Positions 7,314 to 15,601 of a stretch of DNA of 64,000 nt are shown here, piece by piece. The stretch spans positions 3,070,501 through 3,134,500 of the forward strand of contig NZ_CP029773.1 of assembly GCF_003205835.1 (NCBI RefSeq), given 5' to 3'. This DNA comes from Stenotrophomonas maltophilia. Its GTDB lineage: Bacteria > Pseudomonadota > Gammaproteobacteria > Xanthomonadales > Xanthomonadaceae. The notes beneath the pieces were generated by a model. The model made no database searches and was not told the origin of the DNA. It saw only the letters and a program-made list of their open reading frames with translations. The position numbers and the translations under genes were made by a program. How positions within the stretch are numbered: the first letter of the stretch is position 1; each line of letters opens with the position of its first letter.

Positions 7314-9776
7314 TTACTTTGCGTTCTTCACGTAGGTGTCGAACCAGTTAAGCATCTCCGACACCAGCTGCTCGTTGGACTCCAGCGCGGTGTACCAGTG
7401 CGGTTCGTTCGGCAGCATCACCAGGCGGGTGGTGCCGCCGTTGCCACGAATGGCCTGGTACAGCTTGCGTGACTGGAACGGCTCGGTGCCCGGGTTGGCG
7501 TCGTCCTCACCATGGACCAGCAGCAGCGGCAGCTTGATCTTGTCGGCGTAGAAGAACGGCGAGGCCTTCAGGTACACGTCCTGCGCCTGCCACACCGAGC
7601 GACGCTCGTTCTGGAAGCCGAACGGGGTGAAGGTCTTGTTGTACGAACCGCTCGTCGCCACGCCGGCCTTGAACAGGTTGGTGTGCGCGATCAGGTTGGC
7701 GGTCATCAGGCCGCCGTGGCTGTGACCGGTCACGCCAATGCGGTTGCGGTCGACCACGCCCATGTCCACGGCCTTGTCCACGGCCGCCTTGGCGTCGGCT
7801 TCCAGCTGCTCCAGGTAGGTGTCGTAGGCGTTCTTCGGGTCACCCACGATCGGGAACGAGGCGTTGTCGATGATCGCGTAGCCGGCCAGCAGCATCAGGC
7901 GGTACGGCTGCAGACGGGTGAAGGTCTGCTGCGAACCGGACACCTGCCCCGCCTGCGCGGCGTTGGCGAAGTCGGCCGGGTAGGCGTACAGGATCGCCGG
8001 CACGCGCTGGCCCTCCTTGTAGCCCGGCGGCGTGTACAGGGTGAACGACAGGTCCACGCCGTCGGCACGCTTGTAGGTCACCAGCTGCTTCTTGATCTGG
8101 CGCACTTCCGGGGTCGGGTCGACCAGCTTGGTCAACGCGGTCGTGGTCGACGTGAACTGCGCCTCGCCGGCCTTCGCATCGGCCACTGACTCACCCTGCT
8201 GACGGATGAAGGCGTTCGGCGGATCGATCACCGACTGGTGCCAGGTCAGGTAGCGGCCCGGCGTGTTGCTGAAACCGAGGAACTGTTCGTAGGCATCGGC
8301 ACTGCTGCGGAACAGACGCTCGCTCTTCAGCGTGCCCAGGTCCAGGCGGTCCAGGAACGGGCGGTCGCCCTGCGGTGAGGCGCCACGGCCGCTGAGGAAC
8401 ACATGGTTGCCGTCCTGGCGCACGACCTGCGCGCCATTCGGCAGGCGGGTGAAGACCAGGTTGCCGGGGTTGCCGTACAGCTCATCGCTGGACATGTCCC
8501 ACAGCAGGCGACCTTCCTTCTTCGGCTGGTCCACGTCGACGACGCGGGTCTGCATCCAGTGACGGTTCTCGTCGTTCTCGTACTGGAAGGCCACGGCCGG
8601 ATCGGCGGTCCACGCGAAACCCTCAAAACGCTGCGCGGTGCGCGTGATTTCGGTCGGCTTGCCGTTGAACGGTGCCTTCAGCATCAGCACGCGATCGCGA
8701 TGCGGCACGCTGACCTTCCAGTCGCCCTTGTCCAGCGCTTCGGCATAGACCAGGGTGGCCGGATCGGTGGCACGCCAGTCGAAACCGCGCGGGCCTTCCG
8801 GCACGCCGTGCACCGGCACGCGGTCGGCCAGCGGCAGGCTGGCGATCGGTGTGCTGCGGCCGTTGCTGATATCCAGCACCGCCACATCATTGGCGAAGCG
8901 CTGGTAGGTCACGGCATGCGAGTACGGTGCCTTGATCGACTCGGTCAGCACATGCACGCCATCGGGCGCGGCGCTGACCTCGTTGAACAGCGCCGGCTGC
9001 CCCACCGGGCGCACGCTGCCCGCGGCGGTATCGACCACGGCCAGCTGCGAGGCACCGTAGTAGGCGAACAGCTTTTCGTCATGCACGCTGGTCAGCGTGT
9101 CGCGGGCCTCGTAGGTGCTGCTTTCGCCGCTGCTGCCCAGCGACTCCTGCGCATCCGGGCCAGTCGGCACACCACCATTGGACGGCGCCGGGCCCTGGTT
9201 GGCCGGCACCAGTTTCACCAGCAGGTTGTGGCTGCCGCCCAGCCACTGCACGGTGTTGCCGAAGATCGGGTTCAGCTGCACGTTCGGCACCTGCTTCACC
9301 TGGCCGGTGGCGGCATCGCCGACCCACAGCTGCACGCTGGTATCGACCGCGTTCTGGAAGGCGAAATGGCTGCCGTCGGCCGACCACAGCGCGCCGGTGG
9401 CGCAGCCCTGCGGCAGGTTGACCTTGGTTTCCTTGCCGCTGCCGATATCAACCAGGGTGAAGTCGGCCACGCAGGCCGGAATGCCATAGCCACCGGGGGT
9501 GTCATGGCGGCTGCGGTTCTTCGGCTCCAGGCGCACGCCGGCCAGCTTCAGGTAGGGCTGGGCCACGCGGCTGATCGACGGGTAGGTCTGCGCGGTGGTC
9601 AGCAGCAGGCGTTGGCCGCCCGGGGCCACGTTCGGTGCCGGCGGCGGCGGTGCCTTCAGCACCTTGAGCAGGTGTTCCGGCGGCTTCGCGTAATCAGCGA
9701 AGGCCGGGCCAGCGGCCAGCAGGCCGACGGTGGCAACGGCAACAGCCGCCGCCAGAGAGGTTCGACGGATCAGCAT
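7314..9776 (-). CDS. Exported S9-family serine peptidase (prolyl oligopeptidase fold)
   Basis: An 820-residue exported peptidase. The signal peptide MLIRRTSLAAAVAVATVGLL ends near AFA. The first two thirds form a beta-propeller-like region and the last 250 residues an alpha/beta-hydrolase domain. The catalytic Ser lies in GVTGHSHGGLMTANL, the Asp in LLVHGEDDANPGTEP and the His in NEPHWYTAL. The family cleaves peptides or releases dipeptides; this member resembles the glutamyl-endopeptidase-like S9D group, but the specificity is inferred. The frame extends to 9818, yet the ATG at 9776 has GGGGATAAGG before it and starts the signal peptide. It ends at a strong hairpin and a SMAG element. Confidence 0.9.
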   Translation of the reverse strand: MLIRRTSLAAAVAVATVGLLAAGPAFADYAKPPEHLLKVLKAPPPPAPNVAPGGQRLLLTTAQTYPSISRVAQPYLKLAGVRLEPKNRSRHDTPGGYGIPACVADFTLVDIGSGKETKVNLPQGCATGALWSADGSHFAFQNAVDTSVQLWVGDAATGQVKQVPNVQLNPIFGNTVQWLGGSHNLLVKLVPANQGPAPSNGGVPTGPDAQESLGSSGESSTYEARDTLTSVHDEKLFAYYGASQLAVVDTAAGSVRPVGQPALFNEVSAAPDGVHVLTESIKAPYSHAVTYQRFANDVAVLDISNGRSTPIASLPLADRVPVHGVPEGPRGFDWRATDPATLVYAEALDKGDWKVSVPHRDRVLMLKAPFNGKPTEITRTAQRFEGFAWTADPAVAFQYENDENRHWMQTRVVDVDQPKKEGRLLWDMSSDELYGNPGNLVFTRLPNGAQVVRQDGNHVFLSGRGASPQGDRPFLDRLDLGTLKSERLFRSSADAYEQFLGFSNTPGRYLTWHQSVIDPPNAFIRQQGESVADAKAGEAQFTSTTTALTKLVDPTPEVRQIKKQLVTYKRADGVDLSFTLYTPPGYKEGQRVPAILYAYPADFANAAQAGQVSGSQQTFTRLQPYRLMLLAGYAIIDNASFPIVGDPKNAYDTYLEQLEADAKAAVDKAVDMGVVDRNRIGVTGHSHGGLMTANLIAHTNLFKAGVATSGSYNKTFTPFGFQNERRSVWQAQDVYLKASPFFYADKIKLPLLLVHGEDDANPGTEPFQSRKLYQAIRGNGGTTRLVMLPNEPHWYTALESNEQLVSEMLNWFDTYVKNAK

Positions 9777-9905
9777 CCTTATCCCCTGGGGTGTGAATGG
9801 GCGCCCGAGGACGGGCAAGGGCCCGAATCTAGCACCGCAGGAGGCAACGGGAATGGGCCGGAAGGACTAGTGGCCGGATGGGGCAAAGTGGGACGCACGC
9901 GGAGA

Positions 9906-9924
9906 GGCCGGCGATGGGCCGGCC
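9906..9924. other. GC hairpin between two leftward genes
   Basis: GGCCGGC and GCCGGCC form 7-base arms around a 5-base loop, 21 bases past the stop of the gene at 9946-10275. It could end that transcript before the S9 peptidase gene, but no T-run is present. Confidence 0.35.
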
Positions 9925-9945
9925 CCTGCCAGGCGTGGCCTGTCA

Positions 9946-10275
9946 TCACTGCTGGGCGTGCAGGTCCCAGGCCGTCAGGTAATCGGGGTCGACCACGATC
10001 ATGCCACTGTTGCGCATGCGGTACTCGCCGGGCTCGGCCCGCTGGTACTGGTCGAGCATGGGCGGCAGGTAACGCTCATGACCATCGCCTTCGTCGGCCA
10101 GTACCACGCCTTCGTCGGCACTGATGCGCAGCACGGTGCCCGCGTACTGCTCCAGACCCTGCACCTGGCCGTCGCCACCATAGCGGGTGACACCGACCAG
10201 CACGACCTTGCCGATCATTTCCTCGGCCTTGGCATCGTCCAGTGGGGGCAGCATGGGATTGAATTCGTCGTTCAT
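9946..10275 (-). CDS. Conserved small protein, function unknown
   Basis: A 109-residue acidic protein beginning MNDEFNPMLPPLDDAKAEEM. The ATG at 10275 is preceded by a full GGAGGTG ribosome binding site with five-base spacing, which settles the start against an upstream-open frame. Sequence such as IGKVVLVGVTRYGGDG and YAGTVLRISADEGVVLADEG suggests a small beta-barrel, SH3-like fold. No signal peptide or membrane segment. No function is known to me; the strong ribosome binding site suggests good expression. Confidence 0.75.
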   Translation of the reverse strand: MNDEFNPMLPPLDDAKAEEMIGKVVLVGVTRYGGDGQVQGLEQYAGTVLRISADEGVVLADEGDGHERYLPPMLDQYQRAEPGEYRMRNSGMIVVDPDYLTAWDLHAQQ

Positions 10276-10731
10276 CGGAGCACCTCCAAAGCCTGTGGGG
10301 ATAGCGTGGATTCGGCGGCCCCACGTTGCCAGCGTCGACGGCAACGCAGGGATCTCTCTTGGGGCGCAGGTACCTGGATCGCAGGACCAACCGGGCAACG
10401 CCGGGGCGCGATGGGCGAAAGGTGTCTGGAACTGTGGGGGACGGCCATCTGCGCCGATGGCGTGACCGTGTCAGGTCAAGGTCAACACCACGCGTTGCGT
10501 TGCATACACGGTGAAGCGTGACAGCTGCACTGTAGCGGCATGAGGGCCTCCTGTTGAAGGTCACACGCGGGTGTGTTGCTCCGTTGGAACGAATGCTGCC
10601 ACTCTGCGCGGAAGGAACAAGTGAAGATTGCGGGCGACCTGTAAAAGGTGGTTCGCGCGGTACCCGTTCATTAAGCTGGCGCCCCGCTCTGCTGCGGCAC
10701 GCCTGCCCTGGCGCCACGCTAGAATGCGTCC
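10276..10731. other. 456-base divergent intergenic region
   Basis: This gap separates the leftward gene starting at 10275 from the rightward HipA-like gene at 10732. Apart from the GGAGGTG site of the left gene and a TAGAAT hexamer at 10720-10725, seven bases ahead of the ATG at 10732, I see no open frame, tRNA, SMAG palindrome or long hairpin in it. If the hexamer is a -10 box, the HipA-like mRNA would start at or next to its ATG. Confidence 0.5.
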
Positions 10732-11508
10732 ATGCGCACCGTACATGCCCTCCGCTACATCACCCCCTTACGGGAAGGTGGCTCCCTGCCTGCCGTGGTC
10801 GAGACCGATGACGACGGCATGGCCGTGCTGAAGTTCCGTGGCGCCGGCCAGGGCCCGAAGGCGCTGATCGCCGAGCTGGTCGCCGGCGAGATGGCGCGCG
10901 CGCTGGGCCTGCCGATTCCGGAAATCCTGTTCGTCGAACTGGACCGCGAGTTCGCGCGCACCGAACCGGATCCGGAAATCCAGGAACTGATCCGCGCCAG
11001 CGAAGGCCTGAACCTGGGCCTGGACTACCTGCCCGGTGCGATCAACTACGACCCGGCAGCAATGCCGGTGGACGCCGACCTGGCCTCGCGCATCGTCTGG
11101 TTCGATGCATTCACCAGTAATGTCGATCGCACCACGCGCAATCCCAATCTGATGGTGTGGCACCGCAGGCTGTACCTGATCGATCACGGCGCGGCGATGT
11201 ACTTCCATCACGACTGGGCCAACGCCGGCGATGCCTGCGAGAAGCCCTTCGTACTGATCCGTGACCATGTGCTGCTGTCGTTCGCCAGCCGCATCGCCGA
11301 GGTGGATGCCGAACTGGCCGCCCGCCTGACCGATGCCGAGATCGAGCGGATCGTCGGCCTGGTGCCGGACAGTTGGCTGGTCAACGAGCCGGCATTCGAC
11401 AGCCCGCAGGCCTATCGCCAAGGCTACATCGATTATCTCAAGCACCGCCTGAAGGTTCGTGCGGTGTTCGTGCAGGAGGCCATCCGTGCCCACGCTGCAC
11501 ACGTATGA
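10732..11508 (+). CDS. HipA-like kinase (stand-alone HipA_2 type)
   Basis: A 258-residue protein resembling the kinase core of HipA, shorter than HipA itself (about 440 residues). AVLKFRGAGQGPKALIAELV carries the ATP-binding Lys and the ELVAGEMARALGL helix. FDAFTSNVDRTTRNPNLMVW is the catalytic loop (Asp and Asn), and LYLIDHGAAMYF replaces the DFG-type metal site. HipA phosphorylates a tRNA synthetase and is checked by HipB; no HipB-like HTH gene is adjacent. Instead a DUF3037 gene overlaps the 3' end by 23 bases. No Shine-Dalgarno is seen before the ATG. Kinase activity is likely; the target is unknown. Confidence 0.82.
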   Translation: MRTVHALRYITPLREGGSLPAVVETDDDGMAVLKFRGAGQGPKALIAELVAGEMARALGLPIPEILFVELDREFARTEPDPEIQELIRASEGLNLGLDYLPGAINYDPAAMPVDADLASRIVWFDAFTSNVDRTTRNPNLMVWHRRLYLIDHGAAMYFHHDWANAGDACEKPFVLIRDHVLLSFASRIAEVDAELAARLTDAEIERIVGLVPDSWLVNEPAFDSPQAYRQGYIDYLKHRLKVRAVFVQEAIRAHAAHV

Positions 11509-11878
11509 CTATGCAGTCATCCGCGTGGTACCGCGGGTGGAACGCGAAGAGTTCATCAACGTCGGGGTGATCGTCTCCTGCCCGGGCGCGCGTCATCTGG
11601 AGGCGGCCATCGAAATCGATCCGGCACGCCTGCACGCGTTCGCGCCGGCGCTGGACCAGGACGCGCTGCAACCGTGGCTGGATGCGATCGTGGCAATCTG
11701 CCGCGGTGATGCCAGCGCCGGGCCGATCGCGCAGCTGCCGGCGCGCGCGCGCTTCCATTTCCTCACCGCCAAGCGCAGCTCGGTCGTGCAGATGTCGAGC
11801 ACGCATGTCGGTCGCACGGCAGACCCGGCGGGTGTGGTGGAACACCTGATGACGAAGATGGTGCGTATGCCGGAATGA
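11486..11878 (+). CDS. DUF3037 protein, partner of the HipA-like kinase
   Basis: A 130-residue DUF3037 protein. I choose the GTG at 11486 because AGGAGG lies seven bases upstream and the protein then starts with PTLHTYDYAVIRVVPRVERE, the usual DUF3037 opening. An in-frame start at 11459 lacks this signal. The start lies inside the HipA-like gene (23-base overlap), so the two are translationally coupled. The motif EREEFINVGVIVSCP is the conserved core. No biochemical role is established. Pairing with a HipA-like kinase recurs in bacteria as far as I recall, suggesting a joint function. Confidence 0.85.
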   Translation: MPTLHTYDYAVIRVVPRVEREEFINVGVIVSCPGARHLEAAIEIDPARLHAFAPALDQDALQPWLDAIVAICRGDASAGPIAQLPARARFHFLTAKRSSVVQMSSTHVGRTADPAGVVEHLMTKMVRMPE

Positions 11879-11894
11879 CCGGCACGCATCGCGA

Positions 11895-13325
11895 TCAAAG
11901 CGGCAGCCGTCGCGCGATGTAGTTGACCACGTTACCGATCGCATCCGGATCGACATTGGCCAGCCCAACGATCACATAGCCCTGCGCGGGTAGCACCACG
12001 ATGGCACTGTTCGATCCGGGCGCACCGCCTTCGTGGCCGTACTGATGCTCCCTGCCCTCGCCCTGCACCACGAAACCATAGCCGTACCAACGCTTGTGGT
12101 TCTGCGCCGTGGTGGCCTGCTGCAGCAATGCAGGTGAGACCAGCGTTCCGCTGCGCAGCGCCTCGGCGAACTTCAGCATGTCGGTGGCCGTGCTGTAACC
12201 GCCACCGGCTGACATGCCGCGCCAGGGCAGCGACTTCGTTTCACGGACCCATTGCCCATCCTGCTTCGTATAGGCGACGGCACGCTGTGGCACCGTCACT
12301 GTTTCCGGCTCGAAGCCGGTGCCGGTCATGCCTGCCGGGCGCAGGATGTGTTGCTCCACATAGGCGTAGTACGACTGCCCGGAGACGGCCTCGATGATCC
12401 GCCCAAGCACGATGAAGCCATAGTTGGAATAGCTGTCCTGGCTGCCAGGCGTGAACTGCGGCGCATCCTTGGCGAAGCGCTGCACGTAATCATCCAGCGT
12501 CTTCAGCGAGGCCGAATACTGATCGAAATCATCACCGAAAAAATCGCCCAGACCGCTGGTGTGGGTCAACAGCTGGCGAACGGTCACGCTGTTGGCAACG
12601 GCCTTGTTCGGATAGTCCGGCAGGTGCTTGCCGATCGTGTCATCGAGACTGAGTTTGCCCTCCTGCACCCGCTGCAGTATGGCCACTGCGGTGAACATCT
12701 TGTTGGAGGACGCAAGGCGGAACTGCGTATCCACGCCCACTGGAATGCCAGCGGTGCGATCGGCATTGCCACCGCGCCAGTCCAGCAGCACCTTGCCGTT
12801 CCGTGCCACCTGCAACGCACCCGACAGCGCGTCCTGGGCCCGCAGCGCCTCCAGCCTTGCTGTGGCATCGGCCATCAGGGCAGGCAAAGCAACCCTCTCC
12901 GGCTTGAACTTGTCCGGCGTTTCAGTACCTTCGATCTGGAACTGCTTCAGGTGCGCCGGATTGTCCGGGTCCATGCTGGCCGTCACCCACATCGCGCGCT
13001 CGTTCAGCTGGCCCATCACCAGCAGCTTCGCGTGACCGGGCGCGCTCTGGCGTGTTTCCAGCACACGCAGCGGGCCGGTGCTCTCGCGGAACTCGAGATA
13101 GTCCTTGGGGCTGCTGCCTTCCTTCTTCGCGTAGGTATCGGCGAACGCCTGCAGTTGCTCGAGGCTGCCAGCGTTGAAGGCCGCCAGCCAGTCATCGATG
13201 GCGTCCTGCGCACGTGGATGTGCACGCTCGGAAGATGTGGCGCCGATTGCTGGAAAAACCGGGGTAACCAGTAGAACCGAACAGGCCAGTGCACTGCAGA
13301 GAAACAGGCGTCCAACAATCCTCAT
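11895..13325 (-). CDS. Exported serine hydrolase of the beta-lactamase (class C) family
   Basis: A 476-residue exported protein with the class C/penicillin-binding fold. The signal peptide ends near PAIGA. The SxxK nucleophile is in FRLASSNKMFTAVAIL, the YxN element in DSYSNYGFIVLG, and the third motif is HEGG near the C-terminus. Residues 35-150 form an extra N-terminal domain with DDWLAAFNAGSLEQLQAFAD, as in serine hydrolases that carry an NTF2-like front. Such proteins are esterases or D-aminopeptidases more often than antibiotic-hydrolysing enzymes. Not one of the L1/L2 beta-lactamases of the species. It converges on the DUF3037 gene with a 16-base gap. Confidence 0.88.
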   Translation of the reverse strand: MRIVGRLFLCSALACSVLLVTPVFPAIGATSSERAHPRAQDAIDDWLAAFNAGSLEQLQAFADTYAKKEGSSPKDYLEFRESTGPLRVLETRQSAPGHAKLLVMGQLNERAMWVTASMDPDNPAHLKQFQIEGTETPDKFKPERVALPALMADATARLEALRAQDALSGALQVARNGKVLLDWRGGNADRTAGIPVGVDTQFRLASSNKMFTAVAILQRVQEGKLSLDDTIGKHLPDYPNKAVANSVTVRQLLTHTSGLGDFFGDDFDQYSASLKTLDDYVQRFAKDAPQFTPGSQDSYSNYGFIVLGRIIEAVSGQSYYAYVEQHILRPAGMTGTGFEPETVTVPQRAVAYTKQDGQWVRETKSLPWRGMSAGGGYSTATDMLKFAEALRSGTLVSPALLQQATTAQNHKRWYGYGFVVQGEGREHQYGHEGGAPGSNSAIVVLPAQGYVIVGLANVDPDAIGNVVNYIARRLPL

Positions 13326-13544
13326 GGCAGTTCCTTTGCGGGGATTCCTGGACGCATCCTAGACCAAGGATGCGGCCGCCGCATCGACACCAGGGACTCT
13401 GCTGCAACATCTCAACGGTGACGCTGAATGCGTCGATGCGCTGCCATCCACTCCGCGTGCGTGGTGGAATGCGCACAGCCCCGGATGCAATGTGAGTGCG
13501 AGATCCTTCGCAGTTGATGGAAACCCTTCTACCCGATGGCCCCG

Positions 13545-14450
13545 CTATCGCCTTGCCATCGTCTGTTCGCTGAATCTCGCCACGCAGAAGTCCAGGAAGC
13601 TGCGCAGCTTGGGCGTCAGCTGGCGGTCGCGCGGATACACCAGGTTGATCCACGTCGATACCGGCACATGGTGCGGCAGCACTTCCACCAGTTCACCACG
13701 CGCCAGTGCGGCGGCAAGCATTTCGTAGGGCTGCAGGATCAGTCCCAGCCCTCCCACGGCCGCAGTCAGCAGCGGCTCGGCCTGGTTGACCATGAAGCGG
13801 CTGGACACCGGCACGGTCAGCACGCTGCCATCGGCATCGCGGAAACTCCAGCGCGTGCGGATGACCGAATGCGCGAAGCCCAGGCACTCGTGCCGGCTCA
13901 GGTCATCGGGATGGGTAATGGCCGGGCGCGAGGCCAGATAGTCCGGTGAGGCACACAGGACCAGTGGATACGGCCCCAGCCGTCGTGCCACCAGCCCGCT
14001 GTCGGCCAGGTCACCGGTACGGAACACCAGGTCGTAGCCGTCCTCGACGATGTCCACCAGGCTGTTGGACAGGTTCAGATCGACCTGCACGTCCGGGTAC
14101 TGCTGCATGTAAGCCACCACCGCCGGGCCCAGCGCATGCACGCCGAAGGTGACCGGCGCACTGATGCGCAGGCGCCCCATCGGCCGCCCGCGCGCCACTT
14201 CGGCCAGCTGCTCGGCCCCCTCCACTTCCTCCAGGATCACCCGCGCCCGCGCCAGGTAGGCCTGGCCGAAGTCGGTCAGGCTCTGCTTGCGCGTGGTGCG
14301 GTTGAGCAGGCGCACGCCCAGGTGGAGTTCCAGCGACTGCACGTGTTTGCCGACCAGCTGCGGCGACAGGTCCAGCGCGTCGGCAGCAGCGGCGAAGGAG
14401 CCGACCTCGGCCACTTTCACGAAGGTACGCAGGGGAGCGATCAGGTCCAT
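13545..14450 (-). CDS. LysR-family regulator next to a quinone oxidoreductase
   Basis: A 301-residue LysR regulator: HTH in MDLIAPLRTFVKVAEVGSFA to LSPQLVGKHVQSLE, then an effector-binding domain. It belongs to the group with a C-terminus near residue 300 that often controls an adjacent oxidoreductase. The ATG at 14450 gives the standard N-terminus but has no clear ribosome binding site; an in-frame TTG at 14480 preceded by AGGGG is an alternative adding ten residues. Divergent from the gene at 14569, so that gene is the likely target. The start region is AT-rich (CAATTGTTTTTCAATG), a plausible operator zone. Confidence 0.88.
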   Translation of the reverse strand: MDLIAPLRTFVKVAEVGSFAAAADALDLSPQLVGKHVQSLELHLGVRLLNRTTRKQSLTDFGQAYLARARVILEEVEGAEQLAEVARGRPMGRLRISAPVTFGVHALGPAVVAYMQQYPDVQVDLNLSNSLVDIVEDGYDLVFRTGDLADSGLVARRLGPYPLVLCASPDYLASRPAITHPDDLSRHECLGFAHSVIRTRWSFRDADGSVLTVPVSSRFMVNQAEPLLTAAVGGLGLILQPYEMLAAALARGELVEVLPHHVPVSTWINLVYPRDRQLTPKLRSFLDFCVARFSEQTMARR

Positions 14451-14568
14451 TGCAAACAATTGTTTTTCAATGAAACCCAAGATTACCCCTTATTCTGGAT
14501 GCAGGCCACGCGCACAGTAGGCCTCACCTTTCCGCCGGCCTCAGCGCTGGCCTTGTCCAGGAGCCCCC

Positions 14569-15558
14569 ATGAGCCAGATTGTCCGCATCCACGAATACGG
14601 TAACGCCGATGTACTGCGCATCGACAACATCGACGTTCCCGCCCCCGCCGCCGACGAAGTCCAGATCCGGGTCAAGGCCATCGGCCTGAACCGCGCCGAG
14701 GTGATGTTCCGCAACGGCGCCTACCTGCAGGAGGCGCAGTTCCCCAGTCGCCTCGGCTACGAAGCGGCCGGTGTGGTCGAAGCCGTCGGCTGTGCCGTGA
14801 GCGGATTCACCACAGGCGATGCGGTCAGCGTGGTGCCGCCACTGGATATCGCGCGCTGGGGCACCTACGGCGAACTGGCCAACGTGCCGGCACGACTGGT
14901 GGTCAAGCATCCGCAGGCATTGGACTTTGAAACGGCCGCCGCAGTGTGGATGCAGTACGTCACCGCCTGGGGGGCGCTGTTGGAGCAGGCGCACTTGTCC
15001 GCCGGAGATTTCGTCATCATCACCGCTGCCAGCAGCAGCGTCGGACTGGCCGCGATCCAGATCGCCAACGCGGTGGGCGCCACGCCGATCGCGGTAACGC
15101 GAGGCCCGGGCAAGCGCCAGGCCCTGCTCGACGCCGGTGCCGCCCATGTCATCGCCACCCAGGAACAGGATCTGGTGGCCGAAGTCGCGCGCATCACCGG
15201 CGGTGCCGGCGCCCGCGTGGTGTTCGATCCGATCGGTGGCCCGCAGTTCGTACCGCTGACCGAAGCCATGGCGCGTGGCGGCATCCTGCTGGAGTACGGC
15301 GCGCTGAGCAGTGAACCCACCCCGTTCCCGTTGTTCAACGTGCTGGGCAAGTCACTGACGCTGAAGGGTTACCTGTACTCGGAAATCGTCTCCGACGATG
15401 CCGCGCTGGCACGTGCCAAGGCCTTCATCGTCAACGGCCTGGACCAGGGCACGCTGGCGCCGAAGATCGCCAAGGTATTCCCGTTCACGCAGATCCAGGA
15501 CGCACACCGTTACCTGGAATCGAACGAGCAGATCGGCAAGGTGGTAGTGACGGTGTGA
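14569..15558 (+). CDS. MDR-family quinone/alkene oxidoreductase
   Basis: A 329-residue medium-chain dehydrogenase/reductase of the zinc-free NADPH:quinone reductase type. The substrate domain comes first (GYEAAGVVEAVGCAVSGFTT), then the Rossmann domain with ITAASSSVGLAAIQIANAVG in place of the usual AxxGxxG. No structural zinc CxxC cluster is visible, which argues against a classical alcohol dehydrogenase. It likely reduces quinones or enals with NADPH. Start ATG has a GGAG signal upstream. Probably regulated by the divergent LysR gene. It converges on the PQQ dehydrogenase. Confidence 0.85.
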   Translation: MSQIVRIHEYGNADVLRIDNIDVPAPAADEVQIRVKAIGLNRAEVMFRNGAYLQEAQFPSRLGYEAAGVVEAVGCAVSGFTTGDAVSVVPPLDIARWGTYGELANVPARLVVKHPQALDFETAAAVWMQYVTAWGALLEQAHLSAGDFVIITAASSSVGLAAIQIANAVGATPIAVTRGPGKRQALLDAGAAHVIATQEQDLVAEVARITGGAGARVVFDPIGGPQFVPLTEAMARGGILLEYGALSSEPTPFPLFNVLGKSLTLKGYLYSEIVSDDAALARAKAFIVNGLDQGTLAPKIAKVFPFTQIQDAHRYLESNEQIGKVVVTV

Positions 15559-15574
15559 TCCAGCGTCATGCAAC

Positions 15575-15595
15575 GGGGGCGGCCCACCGCCTCCC
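15575..15595. terminator. Imperfect GC hairpin between convergent genes
   Basis: GGGGGCGG and CCGCCTCCC flank a CCCA loop with one bulge, in the 43-base gap between the convergent oxidoreductase and PQQ dehydrogenase genes. A shared terminator is plausible from position. Confidence 0.4.
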
Positions 15596-15601
15596 TTGCG
15601 G

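Noticed and set aside
10732-11508. A complete hipBA toxin-antitoxin pair
   Set aside because: The kinase is short and no HipB-like HTH gene is adjacent; the overlapping gene is DUF3037.
11895-13325. An antibiotic-resistance beta-lactamase
   Set aside because: It has the SxxK and YxN motifs of class C proteins, but also an extra N-terminal domain and HEGG in place of KTG, the pattern of esterases and peptidases of this fold. It is not L1 or L2.
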